A stretch of 64,000 nt of DNA. Source: Gluconobacter cadivus (GTDB lineage: Bacteria; Pseudomonadota; Alphaproteobacteria; Acetobacterales; Acetobacteraceae). The notes beneath the pieces were generated by a model, which searched no databases, was not told where the DNA came from, and worked only from the letters and a program-made list of their open reading frames with translations. How positions within the stretch are numbered: position 1 is the stretch's first letter; each line of letters opens with the position of its first letter. The stretch lies in NCBI RefSeq assembly GCF_015244745.1, contig NZ_JABCQI010000007.1:173042-237041 (forward strand). The letters run 5' to 3'. The translations under genes and the position numbers were made by a program. This document shows, piece by piece, positions 44,805 to 53,218 of the stretch.

Positions 44805-45128
44805 ATGGAGAGCGATCAACGCGATCTCTTGCTGTCTCTGGCCTATCTCTATATCTGCTGCGGACGGCCCTGGCGGGCTCTGCCCATGCTGCTGCTGGTG
44901 CTCGCCCAGCGCACGGGAGACCATGAATGTCTGCGGATGCTGGCGCATGTCTATACCGTCATCCGCCGCAGTGAACTCGCCCTCGTCGTGCTTGACTGTC
45001 TCGACAGGCTTGAGACCACTCCCGATGCGGGCAATGCCCTTCTGAGAGCGCGGGCGCTGCATCAGCTTGGTCGGCTCGACGAAGCGCGGACCTGTTTTGC
45101 GCACTATACGCGGCACGCTGCGGCATGA
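44805..45128 (+). CDS. sctY: T3SS TPR chaperone, probable SctY (YscY-like)
   Basis: 107 residues consisting of about three TPR-like helical hairpins (YLYICCGRPWRALPMLL, VIRRSELALVVLDCLDRLE, LHQLGRLDEARTCFAHY). The last hairpin resembles that of YscY (D-K-A-R-x-x-Y-x-x-Y). It begins 2 bp after sctX and overlaps sctV by 4 bp. YscY chaperones YscX and contacts YscV. A needle chaperone of the SctG type is the alternative. Confidence 0.6.
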   Translation: MESDQRDLLLSLAYLYICCGRPWRALPMLLLVLAQRTGDHECLRMLAHVYTVIRRSELALVVLDCLDRLETTPDAGNALLRARALHQLGRLDEARTCFAHYTRHAAA

Positions 45129-47266
45129 AGCATCTCACGCCCTTTTTCCGGGTCATGAGCCAGCGGCAGGATCTGGCCCTCGTTCTGGTGCTGGTCCTGA
45201 CGATTGGCATGCTCATCATGCCGCTGCCTGCAGCCTTTGCGGACGTGCTGATCGGATGCAATCTCAGCCTGTCGGTCCTGCTTCTGATGGTGGCCGTCTA
45301 TCTGCGGTCGCCGCTGGATCTGACAGCGCTTCCCGGCATGATCCTCGTCTCGACCGTGTTCCGGCTGGCGCTTGAAGTCACGGTCACGCGGCTGATCCTC
45401 ACGACAGCCGATGCCGGGGCGATTGTTGAAACGTTCGGCGAATTCGTCATTGGCGGAAACATCGTCGTCGGTCTGGTGGTCTTCGCCATCGTCACTACGG
45501 TCCAGTTCATTGTCGTCACAAAAGGCACCGAACGCGTTGCCGAAGTCGGTGCGCGGTTTACGCTCGATGCCATGCCCGGCAAGCAGATGAGCATCGACAG
45601 CGATCTGCGGTCGGGCGATATCGACGCGATCGAGGCTAGACGCCGTCGCACGGAACTGGCCAGCGAAAGCGCCCTGCATGGTGCCATGGATGGCGCCCTG
45701 AAATTCGTGAAGGGCGATGCGATCGCCGGGCTGATCATCATCGTGGTCAATCTGGTGGGCGGGATCGGCATTGGTGTGGCGCAGCATGGCATGGCGATCG
45801 GTCAGGCCATGCAGACCTACACGCTGCTGACGGTTGGCGATGCTCTGATCTCGCAGATTCCGGCCCTTCTGCTGTCCATCACAGCGGCCGTCGTGGTCAC
45901 GCGCGTGGGTGGTCATGGGATGGATCTGGGTCGCGATATGGCGACCCAGCTGACGGCCAACAGCAGCGCCCTCCGCGTGGCGTCAGTCGTTCTTCTGGCG
46001 ATGGGACTTATTCCCGGCTTTCCCAAGCCCGTCTTCCTCATTCTGGCGGCAATCTTCTTCTGCGGTAGCCGCCCGGACTGGAAGAGCCTGACGAACCGCG
46101 TGTTCCGACGCTCCGCCGAGACCAATACCGGCGCGCAGGACGATGTCTTCTCCGCCGCCTCACCGGCGGGGCAGACCAGCACGACACTTCAGGAAAATTT
46201 CACCCCCCTGATGGCGATCACCCTCAGCCAGAAGCTGAACGCCACTCTGGATCAGGGACATCTGACCCGTCTTCTGGCGCGTGTCAGCATGGAAATCGGT
46301 AACGATCTGGGCTTCCAGTTCCCCCCGCCCACGCTCCGGCAACGCGACGACAGCGGGGATCTGCGGTTTTCAATTGATTTGGAAGACGTTCCCATTGAGG
46401 AGCATGAACTGCGCAGGGATTTCCTGCTGCTGCACGACGATCCGGTTCATCTGGACCTTGCCGGAATAGATGGCGAGGAAGGCGTTGCTCTGCTGACCAA
46501 TGATCCGTCCCTCTGGGTTCCCTCCGTCAGTGAAGGGCGGCTCCGGGCGGCGGGGATCGGGTTCTACGATCACGCCGGGATCATTGCTTTCCGCTTCCGT
46601 GCTGCGTTGCGTCGCCATGCCGGGCGTTTCCTCGGGCTTCAGGAAACGCGGCAGATCGTCCAGCGCGTGGAAGCACAATATGCCGATCTGACGCGCGAGG
46701 CCACGAAACTGGTGCCCGTCCAGCGTCTCGCCGAAGTTCTCAGGCGTCTCGTGGAAGAGGATGTGTCGCTACGCAACATGCGCCTCATTCTGGAAACGCT
46801 CGTGGAATGGGGCGAGACCGAAAACAAGGTGCCGATGCTGGCCGAACACGTCCGCAACGCCCTGTCCCGTCAGATCTGCCACCGTTATGCGACGAACCAC
46901 AGGGCGATCCCCGCGATCGTTCTGTCGCAGGCAACGGACCAGCTTCTGCGGCAGTCCGTTCGCGAGACGCCTGCCGGCTCGTTTCTGGCGCTGGAAGTGG
47001 ATGCGTCCCAAAAACTTCTGGAGGCCGTCCGCGAGCGTCTGGCCAACGCGCCCGGAAAATCCGGCGCGGAAGCGGAAACCACCAAACCCATCATCGTGTG
47101 TTCGGTCGACACGCGACGGTTCGTCAGGGGATTCCTGATCCGGAACGGCTTCGACAACCCCGTTCTTTCGTATCAGGACCTTGCCGACGAATTCCCGGTC
47201 CATCCCATCGCGTCCATTGGAACGGACGTGTTCGGGGCCGATGCAGTCATTGCCAGACAGCAATGA
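45125..47266 (+). CDS. sctV: T3SS export gate protein SctV
   Basis: 713 residues. N-terminal half has about eight membrane helices with the FHIPEP hallmarks (L-P-G-M-I-L-V-S-T-V-F-R-L-A-L-E-V, then R-F-T-L-D-A-M-P-G-K-Q-M-S-I-D-S-D-L-R-S-G). The cytoplasmic domain from about residue 355 forms the nonameric substrate ring. Length is as usual for YscV/RhcV. It forms the proton-driven gate with SctR, S, T and U. Confidence 0.96.
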   Translation: MKHLTPFFRVMSQRQDLALVLVLVLTIGMLIMPLPAAFADVLIGCNLSLSVLLLMVAVYLRSPLDLTALPGMILVSTVFRLALEVTVTRLILTTADAGAIVETFGEFVIGGNIVVGLVVFAIVTTVQFIVVTKGTERVAEVGARFTLDAMPGKQMSIDSDLRSGDIDAIEARRRRTELASESALHGAMDGALKFVKGDAIAGLIIIVVNLVGGIGIGVAQHGMAIGQAMQTYTLLTVGDALISQIPALLLSITAAVVVTRVGGHGMDLGRDMATQLTANSSALRVASVVLLAMGLIPGFPKPVFLILAAIFFCGSRPDWKSLTNRVFRRSAETNTGAQDDVFSAASPAGQTSTTLQENFTPLMAITLSQKLNATLDQGHLTRLLARVSMEIGNDLGFQFPPPTLRQRDDSGDLRFSIDLEDVPIEEHELRRDFLLLHDDPVHLDLAGIDGEEGVALLTNDPSLWVPSVSEGRLRAAGIGFYDHAGIIAFRFRAALRRHAGRFLGLQETRQIVQRVEAQYADLTREATKLVPVQRLAEVLRRLVEEDVSLRNMRLILETLVEWGETENKVPMLAEHVRNALSRQICHRYATNHRAIPAIVLSQATDQLLRQSVRETPAGSFLALEVDASQKLLEAVRERLANAPGKSGAEAETTKPIIVCSVDTRRFVRGFLIRNGFDNPVLSYQDLADEFPVHPIASIGTDVFGADAVIARQQ

Positions 47267-47297
47267 CGGATCAACGGATTTTGCAGGAGAAACGCAC

Positions 47298-47999
47298 ATG
47301 AGACTGATGATCATGTCCCCCGATAGCGGGTATGCCGACGGCCTTGCCAAAACCCTTCAGAGCGCCGGTTTCGGTGCAGATGTTTTCACGACGCTCGACG
47401 ATGCAAACGAGGCCCTGACGGCTTCGAATTACAGTCTTGTCCTGCTGGATTCCACAAGTGGCGATGGCGTCTACAGCGTCTGGTGGCAGGCGCGCTGTCG
47501 CTGCCGGCGACATGACGGCGACGAATTCCTCGTGCTCATCGCCAATTGTCAGGACGAGCGGATCGCGGCCCTTGAAGCGGGCGCGGATGACAGCGTGACG
47601 CGCGATGTGAGCCCCCGCGAACTGGTCGCACGTGTTCGCACTATCATGCGTCGCCCGCGCATCCGGTCGGCAGAGCAGCATCAGTTCAGTGACCTCACCC
47701 TCTGCACCGCTACACGTGAAGTGCGGGTCGGTAATCTCGAACTCACGCTCCAGCGCCGCGAGACTCTCATTCTGGAATCTTTAATGCGCCGCCGTGGTCA
47801 CGTCGTGCCCCGCGCCGGGCTTGAGCACGACGTCTATGGCGCGCAGGCCGAGTATTGCCCGAACTCCCTTGAAGTCCGTGTCAGTCGGATCAGACGGCAA
47901 CTCGCAAAGGCACGCTCTCTCGTGACGATCGAATCCGTACGCGGCGTGGGTTATCGCCTTGCGGCACGGCTCGATAAGGACATGGGACTTACGGCATGA
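47298..47999 (+). CDS. Orphan OmpR-type response regulator of the T3SS locus
   Basis: 233 residues from the ATG at 47298 (AGGAGA upstream). Receiver domain (about 1-120) followed by an OmpR-like winged helix (about 130-228: R-R-E-T-L-I-L-E-S-L-M, then I-E-S-V-R-G-V-G-Y-R-L). The receiver is degenerate: the acidic pair is S-P-D-S, and the usual lysine before P-F is arginine (V-T-R-D-V-S); the Asp in L-L-D-S is kept. No histidine kinase is nearby. The order regulator, secretin, lipoprotein is as I recall for ttsI-rhcC2-y4xK of rhizobia, so it is probably the T3SS activator. Confidence 0.8.
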   Translation: MRLMIMSPDSGYADGLAKTLQSAGFGADVFTTLDDANEALTASNYSLVLLDSTSGDGVYSVWWQARCRCRRHDGDEFLVLIANCQDERIAALEAGADDSVTRDVSPRELVARVRTIMRRPRIRSAEQHQFSDLTLCTATREVRVGNLELTLQRRETLILESLMRRRGHVVPRAGLEHDVYGAQAEYCPNSLEVRVSRIRRQLAKARSLVTIESVRGVGYRLAARLDKDMGLTA

Positions 48000-48015
48000 T
48001 GGACAGTTTTTCAGT

Positions 48016-49455
48016 ATGATTTCAGGCCGTTCAACACACCGCACACGCTTCTGGCAGACCGCCCGCACAGGCGCATTGCAGGGATCTTTTCTGCTCATGG
48101 GCGCCGTATGCGTCGGAGTCATCCCGCAAGACGCAGTCGCCCAGGTGCAGCCCGCCCGGCATGGTGGGTCCATGACGCTGTCTGTCGGAGGAGCGCAGCT
48201 GATCCAACTTCCCCGCGCGGCTGGTAATGTCATGATTGCCGATCCGACGGTTATGGACGTGCAGTACACCGATAATGACGGCCTGTTCATCTTCGGCAAA
48301 AAGCCCGGCCATACGACACTTATCGTGCTGGACCAGAGCGGCCAGAAAATGATTTCCGGCGATGTGACGGTCACGTTCAACATGGACGCGATGCGCGCCA
48401 TGATCGCCAAGGAAGGGGGCCGGAATGTTCAGGTGCAAATGTCGCCTGAAGGCGTCGTCCTGTCCGGCTCCGTTCCGGATGCTAAAGCCGCCGCACATCT
48501 GGAGGCTCTTGCCCGGCAATACGGCGGAAACGGCGCGAAACTGATCAACCGCCTGACCATCGGCGAGCCGGTTCAGGTCAATCTTGTGGTGCGCGTCGCG
48601 GAAGTGCAACGGCAGCTTTCGCAGGATCTAGGCTTTAACTGGACAACGGTTTTCAATGGTGTGGGCTCTTTCGCCATCGGTGCCGCAACGGGCGGACTGA
48701 GTGGTGTCCCCAGTGCGATCAAGGCCCTGTCGAGCGCAACAAATGCCCTTTCAGGGAGTTATACGAGCGGGAGTTCGTCGGTCACGGGCACACTGGACGC
48801 CATGGCGACGGAGGGGCTTGCGACCATGCTGGCAGAACCCAACCTCACCACCATGTCGGGCGAGACAGCCAAGTTCCTGTCCGGCGGGCAGTTCCCCGTT
48901 CCGATCCCGCAGGGTCTGGGCACTGTCGGGATTACCTACAAAAATTATGGCGTCAGCGTCGATTTCACGCCAACGGTCCTGTCTGACGGCACCATCAGCA
49001 TGCATGTCGCACCGGAAGTCAGTTCCGTTTCCACGGAAGCGTCGGAAGGGGCGTATTCCATTTCCGGCAGCAGCGTCGTTCCCGCCATCCGCACCAACCG
49101 GGCTGATACGACCATTCAGCTTGCATCGGGTCAGAGTTTTGCCATTGGTGGGCTGATTTCAAACGATGCCAGCAATACCATCTCCAAGGTGCCGGGGCTG
49201 GCGGATATTCCGGTACTTGGATCGCTGTTTCGCTCCACGTCGTTCCAGCGCAACGAGAGCGAACTGCTGATCGTCGTCACGGCCTATATCGTTCACCCGT
49301 CCGATCGTGTCCCGGCGCTGCCGACCGACTATATCCGTCCGACATCCGCCATCGAGGCGCTGCTGCTCCGACGCTCGGCGGCCGCCGCAATAGATGCGCC
49401 CGATCCCACACGCATGCCCCATCTTCAGGGTGCGGCCGGGTTTCTTTACGAATGA
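48016..49455 (+). CDS. sctC: T3SS secretin of Tad-pilus (CpaC/RcpA) type
   Basis: 479 residues from ATG 48016. Signal peptide to about residue 45; a pilus-assembly N-terminal domain (about 50-120: S-M-T-L-S-V-G-G-A-Q-L-I-Q-L-P, G-K-K-P-G-H-T-T-L-I-V-L-D); a BON-like domain (about 125-185: V-V-L-S-G-S-V-P-D); N3-like V-N-L-V-V-R-V-A-E-V-Q-R; and the secretin core (L-A-E-P-N-L-T-T-M-S-G, F-A-I-G-G-L-I-S-N-D). This is the CpaC layout of Tad pili, not that of YscC. It overlaps the next gene, a CpaD-like lipoprotein, by 4 bp. Genomic position makes it the T3SS outer membrane pore. Confidence 0.85.
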   Translation: MISGRSTHRTRFWQTARTGALQGSFLLMGAVCVGVIPQDAVAQVQPARHGGSMTLSVGGAQLIQLPRAAGNVMIADPTVMDVQYTDNDGLFIFGKKPGHTTLIVLDQSGQKMISGDVTVTFNMDAMRAMIAKEGGRNVQVQMSPEGVVLSGSVPDAKAAAHLEALARQYGGNGAKLINRLTIGEPVQVNLVVRVAEVQRQLSQDLGFNWTTVFNGVGSFAIGAATGGLSGVPSAIKALSSATNALSGSYTSGSSSVTGTLDAMATEGLATMLAEPNLTTMSGETAKFLSGGQFPVPIPQGLGTVGITYKNYGVSVDFTPTVLSDGTISMHVAPEVSSVSTEASEGAYSISGSSVVPAIRTNRADTTIQLASGQSFAIGGLISNDASNTISKVPGLADIPVLGSLFRSTSFQRNESELLIVVTAYIVHPSDRVPALPTDYIRPTSAIEALLLRRSAAAAIDAPDPTRMPHLQGAAGFLYE

Positions 49456-50171
49456 GACACGCGCTCCTCGCCCTTCTCGCACTGTCGCTGACCGGATGCA
49501 CCTTCAGCGGCACCCGTTCGTCCGGCCCTCCACCGCCGCTTCTTCTGGGCGTCAACCAGCATCGCATTCCTCTTGATTCCGCCAACGCAGACCGTGCGCT
49601 CGATGCCGCGCTCACCAAACTGGGCGATCCGCGCGCCGTCCACGCCACGATCAACGGTGCAAATCCGCAGATTACGGCTCTCGTGACGCACGCACTCGTC
49701 CGTGCCGGTGTGGAACCGGCGCGGATCCGCGTGGTCCACGATGCGTCCGACACACTCGTCCTCAGGGCGTATGTCGTAGCCCAACCCGATTGTCGTCAGG
49801 CCATCCGACCGACCTGGACGGGAGACACATCCGACAGCCTTTATCCCCTTGGACAGTGTCTTCAGGCGGCAGCACTCGCCGCGGAAATCGCCAATCCGGG
49901 AGATCTGCTGGAGCCCGCCCATCTGCAACCGGCGAATGGCGCGCGGTTTGGGCGCGTTGTGGAATTGTGGGAAGCGGGGATGGATCGCACTTCGCAGAAC
50001 AGAACGCCTGCGACGTCGAATTTCCCGTCCGCCGTCGGTGGTGGAAGCACGGGGGGAGCCAGTTCGTCTGCGACGACTGGAAGCGACACCCCGGCAACAT
50101 CCACAAACACCACGACGCAGACTGATGCGTCTCAGTCTCCCGCAGCGGACGAGGCGGCGTCCACGCCCTGA
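49452..50171 (+). CDS. CpaD-like lipoprotein (Tad-pilus family) in T3SS locus
   Basis: 239 residues. Lipobox L-S-L-T-G-C at residue 16. Features of the CpaD family: L-V-R-A-G-V-E-P-A-R-I-R, then A-Q-P-D-C, and the C-terminal A-E-I-A-N-P-G-D-L-L-E-P motif followed by R-V-V-E-L-W-E-A-G. After residue 180 a Ser/Thr-rich tail has no counterpart. In Tad pili CpaD works with the secretin CpaC. Here the gene overlaps the CpaC-like secretin gene by 4 bp. I recall a small lipoprotein gene (y4xK) at this place in rhizobial T3SS loci. Its 3' end overlaps the convergent TPR gene by 40 bp. Confidence 0.78.
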   Translation: MRHALLALLALSLTGCTFSGTRSSGPPPPLLLGVNQHRIPLDSANADRALDAALTKLGDPRAVHATINGANPQITALVTHALVRAGVEPARIRVVHDASDTLVLRAYVVAQPDCRQAIRPTWTGDTSDSLYPLGQCLQAAALAAEIANPGDLLEPAHLQPANGARFGRVVELWEAGMDRTSQNRTPATSNFPSAVGGGSTGGASSSATTGSDTPATSTNTTTQTDASQSPAADEAASTP

Positions 50172-50977
50172 GCGGCGTGCAGGAGCGTATAGAACCGCAT
50201 ATTCTGCTGGATCTGTTCGCTGCTGAGGGCCGCTGAGCGTGCGGATTGCCGCGCATCCGATAATTTGCCCTCAAGAGCATACACAATCGCCAGATTTCCA
50301 TCGATCGTGGAAAGCGAGGCCGCCGAAGCCCCGCGCTCCACGGCCTGCGTCCGCAGGGCCAGAAGCTCGGTCAGCGCCTGATGAGGCTGCCCTCCAAGGG
50401 CTTCCGAAAGGGCAAGATCATTGGCGGCGGCGATATTGTTCGGGTCGATCCGCAGCGCATCGCGATAACTCTGGCGCGCGCCCTGTGCATCTCCGGAAAT
50501 TTCATAGGAAATTCCCAGCGCCACACGCAAAGGAGCGGAATTGGGGTTCTGCTGGATCACGGGGAGGAGAACCCCGATCGCTTCCTGTGACCGCTGTGCG
50601 GTATTGAGCAACTGGGCAAGCAGCAACGCAAGACGCACACGCTCGGCAGACGTTGCGTTGGCTTCGGCACCCTGAATGGCTTCGATCGCCTCGTTCGTGC
50701 GCCCCTGATGCATGAGCGCTTCGGCATAAGGCCCGACATAATTCGGCTGTCCGGGGCGCAGTGCAACGGCTCGGCCATAAAAAGCGGCCGCGGTGGTCCA
50801 GTCTCCGCGTGCGCGCGCACTGTCGCCGACTTTCATCATGGTTTCGGGGTTGCGAGCCGCCTGCCGCTCCCGCGCGACATCCTGTGCGTTATGTGAAGCG
50901 TTTGAGACACAGCCGGCAAGAGGCACCGCCAGCGTGAAAGCAAGGACCACAGCACGTGACGGAAAAGAAATCCGCAT
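50132..50977 (-). CDS. TadD-like TPR lipoprotein
   Basis: 281 residues from the ATG at 50977, chosen because it places the lipobox (V-P-L-A-G-C) at residue 22; the frame is open to 51031. Four to five TPR units follow (A-A-A-F-Y-G-R-A-V-A-L-R-P, A-R-Q-S-Y-R-D-A-L-R-I-D-P-N-N, N-L-A-I-V-Y-A-L-E-G-K-L-S-D-A). This is the architecture of TadD, the lipoprotein thought to pilot the Tad secretin. It is convergent with the CpaD-like gene. Generic TPR lipoproteins are the alternative, but the neighbourhood favours TadD. Confidence 0.68.
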   Translation of the reverse strand: MRISFPSRAVVLAFTLAVPLAGCVSNASHNAQDVARERQAARNPETMMKVGDSARARGDWTTAAAFYGRAVALRPGQPNYVGPYAEALMHQGRTNEAIEAIQGAEANATSAERVRLALLLAQLLNTAQRSQEAIGVLLPVIQQNPNSAPLRVALGISYEISGDAQGARQSYRDALRIDPNNIAAANDLALSEALGGQPHQALTELLALRTQAVERGASAASLSTIDGNLAIVYALEGKLSDARQSARSAALSSEQIQQNMRFYTLLHAAQGVDAASSAAGD

Positions 50978-51166
50978 GAAAAAACTTTCGTAACGAAGCG
51001 CAGAACAGATCTGAGGGGCGCAACCTATCAATCTTATCCGGCGCTGACGATTTCAGACGGCCTTCTGAAATATGGATTTTTTTGACAGAGCCCAAAAGCC
51101 TGATTTTCATCAGATTATTATGGTTCCGTGAAACCGGAACAGGGCTTTGTAAATATCAAAACCAGA

Positions 51167-51181
51167 TCAGGATAAAGACAG
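51167..51181 (+). promoter_or_regulatory. T3SS operator candidate, copy B
   Basis: TCAGGATAAAGACAG with half-sites 11 bp apart, followed by ACTGCTC exactly as in copy A. It is about 105 bp before the gene at 51284, in a 306-bp intergenic stretch that otherwise holds two small dyads (TTTCAGA/TCTGAAA near 51050 and GTTCCG/CGGAAC near 51123). Confidence 0.5.
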
Positions 51182-51283
51182 ACTGCTCTCTTACAGAATG
51201 AAAGCACGCCGATTTGCCCCGCTTTCCCGGTCTTTCAGCATTTCGGTGATGAGCGCAATATTAAGTTATGGAGAGAGCCAGAG

Positions 51284-51808
51284 ATGCCCGGTAGAATCGG
51301 ATCCAGTGAAATTGAGCCGCATACGCCTGTAACCCACGCGGGCGGCAGCACCTCCACCCCGCAGAGCGAAATTACGGGTTTCAACGAGACCCTTCACAAC
51401 ACGGCGCCGAGACCCACCAGCTCCGTTTATTCGCAGGATTCGGGAATGCATCCCGCGTCGATAGCGTCTGAACATGCGCCGACTACGCACACCCCTCATA
51501 CTGAAACCGAGACTGTCACCGCAGAACCGAAAGCAAAGCCTGCCAAGTCCAAAAGCGACCAGGCAAAAGATTTCGGTGATAAATTTGACAAGATCCTGAA
51601 GCCTCTCACCGTCACGCTGGGCTCTACTGCACAGATTGCCAGCCTGATTTCTTTCGGCCAGGCTCAGGAAGCCAAGAACAAGGACTCTTCCAGCAGTTCC
51701 AGCGCAAAGGACACGGCAACGAGCGGCGACGCTTCGGGCACCGATGCTTCCGGCACGACCGGACAGCTGCCGGATCTGGCCCCCATTCCCTCGCAGCAGA
51801 CGTCCTGA
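51284..51808 (+). CDS. Putative T3SS-secreted protein of unknown function
   Basis: 174 residues, not recognised. No signal peptide and no cysteine; residues 1-85 are disordered and rich in Ser, Thr, Pro and His; a Lys/Ala-rich stretch is followed by one probable amphipathic helix (FGDKFDKILKPLTVTLGSTA, about 96-115); the end is again Ser/Gly-rich. It stands alone between T3SS genes with its own operator-like element and a strong terminator, the pattern of a T3SS substrate. A GGAGAG ribosome site precedes the ATG. Confidence 0.5.
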   Translation: MPGRIGSSEIEPHTPVTHAGGSTSTPQSEITGFNETLHNTAPRPTSSVYSQDSGMHPASIASEHAPTTHTPHTETETVTAEPKAKPAKSKSDQAKDFGDKFDKILKPLTVTLGSTAQIASLISFGQAQEAKNKDSSSSSSAKDTATSGDASGTDASGTTGQLPDLAPIPSQQTS

Positions 51809-51823
51809 AACCTGCGCGCACTT

Positions 51824-51861
51824 CTCTTCCCGGTCATAATTTCTGACCGGGAAGAGTTTTT
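51824..51861 (+). terminator. Rho-independent terminator
   Basis: Perfect 13-bp stem (51824-51836 with 51844-51856) around a 7-nt loop, followed by TTTTT. It ends the transcript of the gene at 51284; the converging gene begins its stop at 51890. Confidence 0.85.
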
Positions 51862-51889
51862 ATATCCGTTCGTCAAAAAACGTCCCGAT

Positions 51890-52513
51890 CTATTTCGAGA
51901 CTTCCTGAACGGCACTTCCCCGGAAAATTCTGACAGTCCGATGGCCTGCACTTGGTCCGCTGAGCGACTGGATCATCTGGCTGATGCGATCTCGTAGATC
52001 GGGCGGCCCGAAGACACTGACGGAACGCCCGCGATCATCGGTGTGGACCGAATAATGGGGCTCGAGCATTTTCTTCGCATCCACAGCGCGCATCAATGCC
52101 GCATAAGACACACCACCCAGCGGAAAAGACTGTGTGGTCGTCGCGGATGATGGCGTGACGTGCAGCGTATTGCCGTCATAGTACCAGTCCAGCCTGTATT
52201 CGGTAGACAGCGCATTCAGGAATGCCAGCGGCGTCTCGGCGGTAAAACCGGAGCGTACATTCCCCTGAATGGATGGGTCCACGACGACACGCAGATTCAC
52301 GTCTTCACAGAACTGGGTCAGGACGTCGGGCAAAGTCTGATGGATGACCGTATAGCGTCCCTGATCGGGTAGCGGGAGCGGCTCGGCCCGGACGCTATGC
52401 GGCAGTGCCAGCACAACAGAGCCCAACACCACAGAGCCCCGCAGAACGCCGGAGAGAAATCGCCGGTGTAGCGTCGCCGTCTTTTCTGAACTGCAATTGG
52501 AGTTCTGCTTCAT
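51890..52513 (-). CDS. Stand-alone N0-N1 portion of a T3SS secretin (RhcC1/NolW-like)
   Basis: 207 residues from the ATG at 52513 (open to 52573). Signal peptide ends near SVRA. Residues about 50-115 form an N0 domain (L-P-D-V-L-T-Q-F-C-E-D-V-N-L-R-V-V-V, L-D-W-Y-Y-D-G-N-T-L-H-V) and about 125-195 an N1 domain (Y-S-V-H-T-D-D-R-G-R-S-V-S-V-F-G-P-P). This is the start of SctC-type secretins, but the protein stops before the pore domain. Rhizobial T3SSs split their secretin in the same way (RhcC1/NolW plus RhcC2). It is divergent from sctI, and operator copy C lies in the shared 164-bp promoter region. Confidence 0.82.
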   Translation of the reverse strand: MKQNSNCSSEKTATLHRRFLSGVLRGSVVLGSVVLALPHSVRAEPLPLPDQGRYTVIHQTLPDVLTQFCEDVNLRVVVDPSIQGNVRSGFTAETPLAFLNALSTEYRLDWYYDGNTLHVTPSSATTTQSFPLGGVSYAALMRAVDAKKMLEPHYSVHTDDRGRSVSVFGPPDLRDRISQMIQSLSGPSAGHRTVRIFRGSAVQEVSK

Positions 52514-52595
52514 CTGTTCTTCTATAGACCGCGCGCAGAGGCCCGACAATTCTTGCCGAACGCCTGAAGACACTTTCGAACAGCCCGTTTGAAGG

Positions 52596-52610
52596 TCAGG
52601 TTCAGATCAG
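52596..52610 (+). promoter_or_regulatory. T3SS operator candidate, copy C
   Basis: TCAGGTTCAGATCAG, half-sites 11 bp apart, between the divergent RhcC1-like gene and the sctI-U operon (start 52678). It shares TCAGGTTC with copy A. Confidence 0.5.
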
Positions 52611-52677
52611 CTTTCGTCCCTAGGCTTGATCCCGATAGGTCCGGGCCTGTTGCAGGAAATTGTTCGGGGTCGCAGGT

Positions 52678-53214
52678 ATGACAGGCATTACGGGATTGGA
52701 TGCGACAGCGCTGGCCCAGCGCTCCCTCACCGACCAGACAAGCGGCATGGCCGCAGGGGTGCCTGCGCCCGGCGACGATCAGATTGCCTTCCTGCAAAGC
52801 ACACCTGCCCGCCAGACATACGAGACACAGCCCCTCTCCACGACAGACACACTGGGTGATCAGATCCTGTCCGGACTGGGGCGGATCAGCAGCGCTTTTT
52901 CGACGCTCAATACGCTGGCCCCGACTGTTATTCCGACGACAGGGACGGAACATCTGGCTCTCCCGCAGGGCAGCGTCGGAACAGCGGAACTTTCAGGCGC
53001 GTCCAATGTCGCTTCCGCAAGCAAGGCGGATGGAAAGACCGCCCCTCTGAACAGTCTGTTCGAGAAAGTCGAGCAGGAGGGGATTGCGATGTATAACGAG
53101 GCCCTGACGCGACAGATGGCATTCACCAACTCCGAATTCGAAACCCATATCATCACCGTGTCGTCACAGAACATGACCTCCACGCTGAAGAGCCTCCTCA
53201 CACAGGGAGGCTGA
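52678..53214 (+). CDS. sctI: T3SS inner rod protein SctI (NolB-like)
   Basis: 178 residues from the ATG at 52678 with GGGG upstream; a TTG at 52660 is in frame but too close to its AGGA. N-terminal 120 residues are Ser/Thr/Ala-rich, and the C-terminal helix pair (LFEKVEQEGIAMYNEAL, then ITVSSQNMTSTLKSLLTQ) fits the inner rod family. It is the first gene of the core operon and lies directly before sctJ, the place of nolB in rhizobia. Confidence 0.7.
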   Translation: MTGITGLDATALAQRSLTDQTSGMAAGVPAPGDDQIAFLQSTPARQTYETQPLSTTDTLGDQILSGLGRISSAFSTLNTLAPTVIPTTGTEHLALPQGSVGTAELSGASNVASASKADGKTAPLNSLFEKVEQEGIAMYNEALTRQMAFTNSEFETHIITVSSQNMTSTLKSLLTQGG

Positions 53215-53218
53215 GACC

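Noticed and set aside
48016..50977. A real Tad pilus locus here
   Set aside because: No TadA ATPase, TadB/C, Flp pilin or prepilin peptidase adjoins these three genes; every other neighbour is T3SS.
51123..51139. HrpL-box-like promoter (GGAACC-N15/16-CCAC)
   Set aside because: Only an inverted GTTCCG/CGGAAC dyad is present; the second half of an HrpL box is missing.
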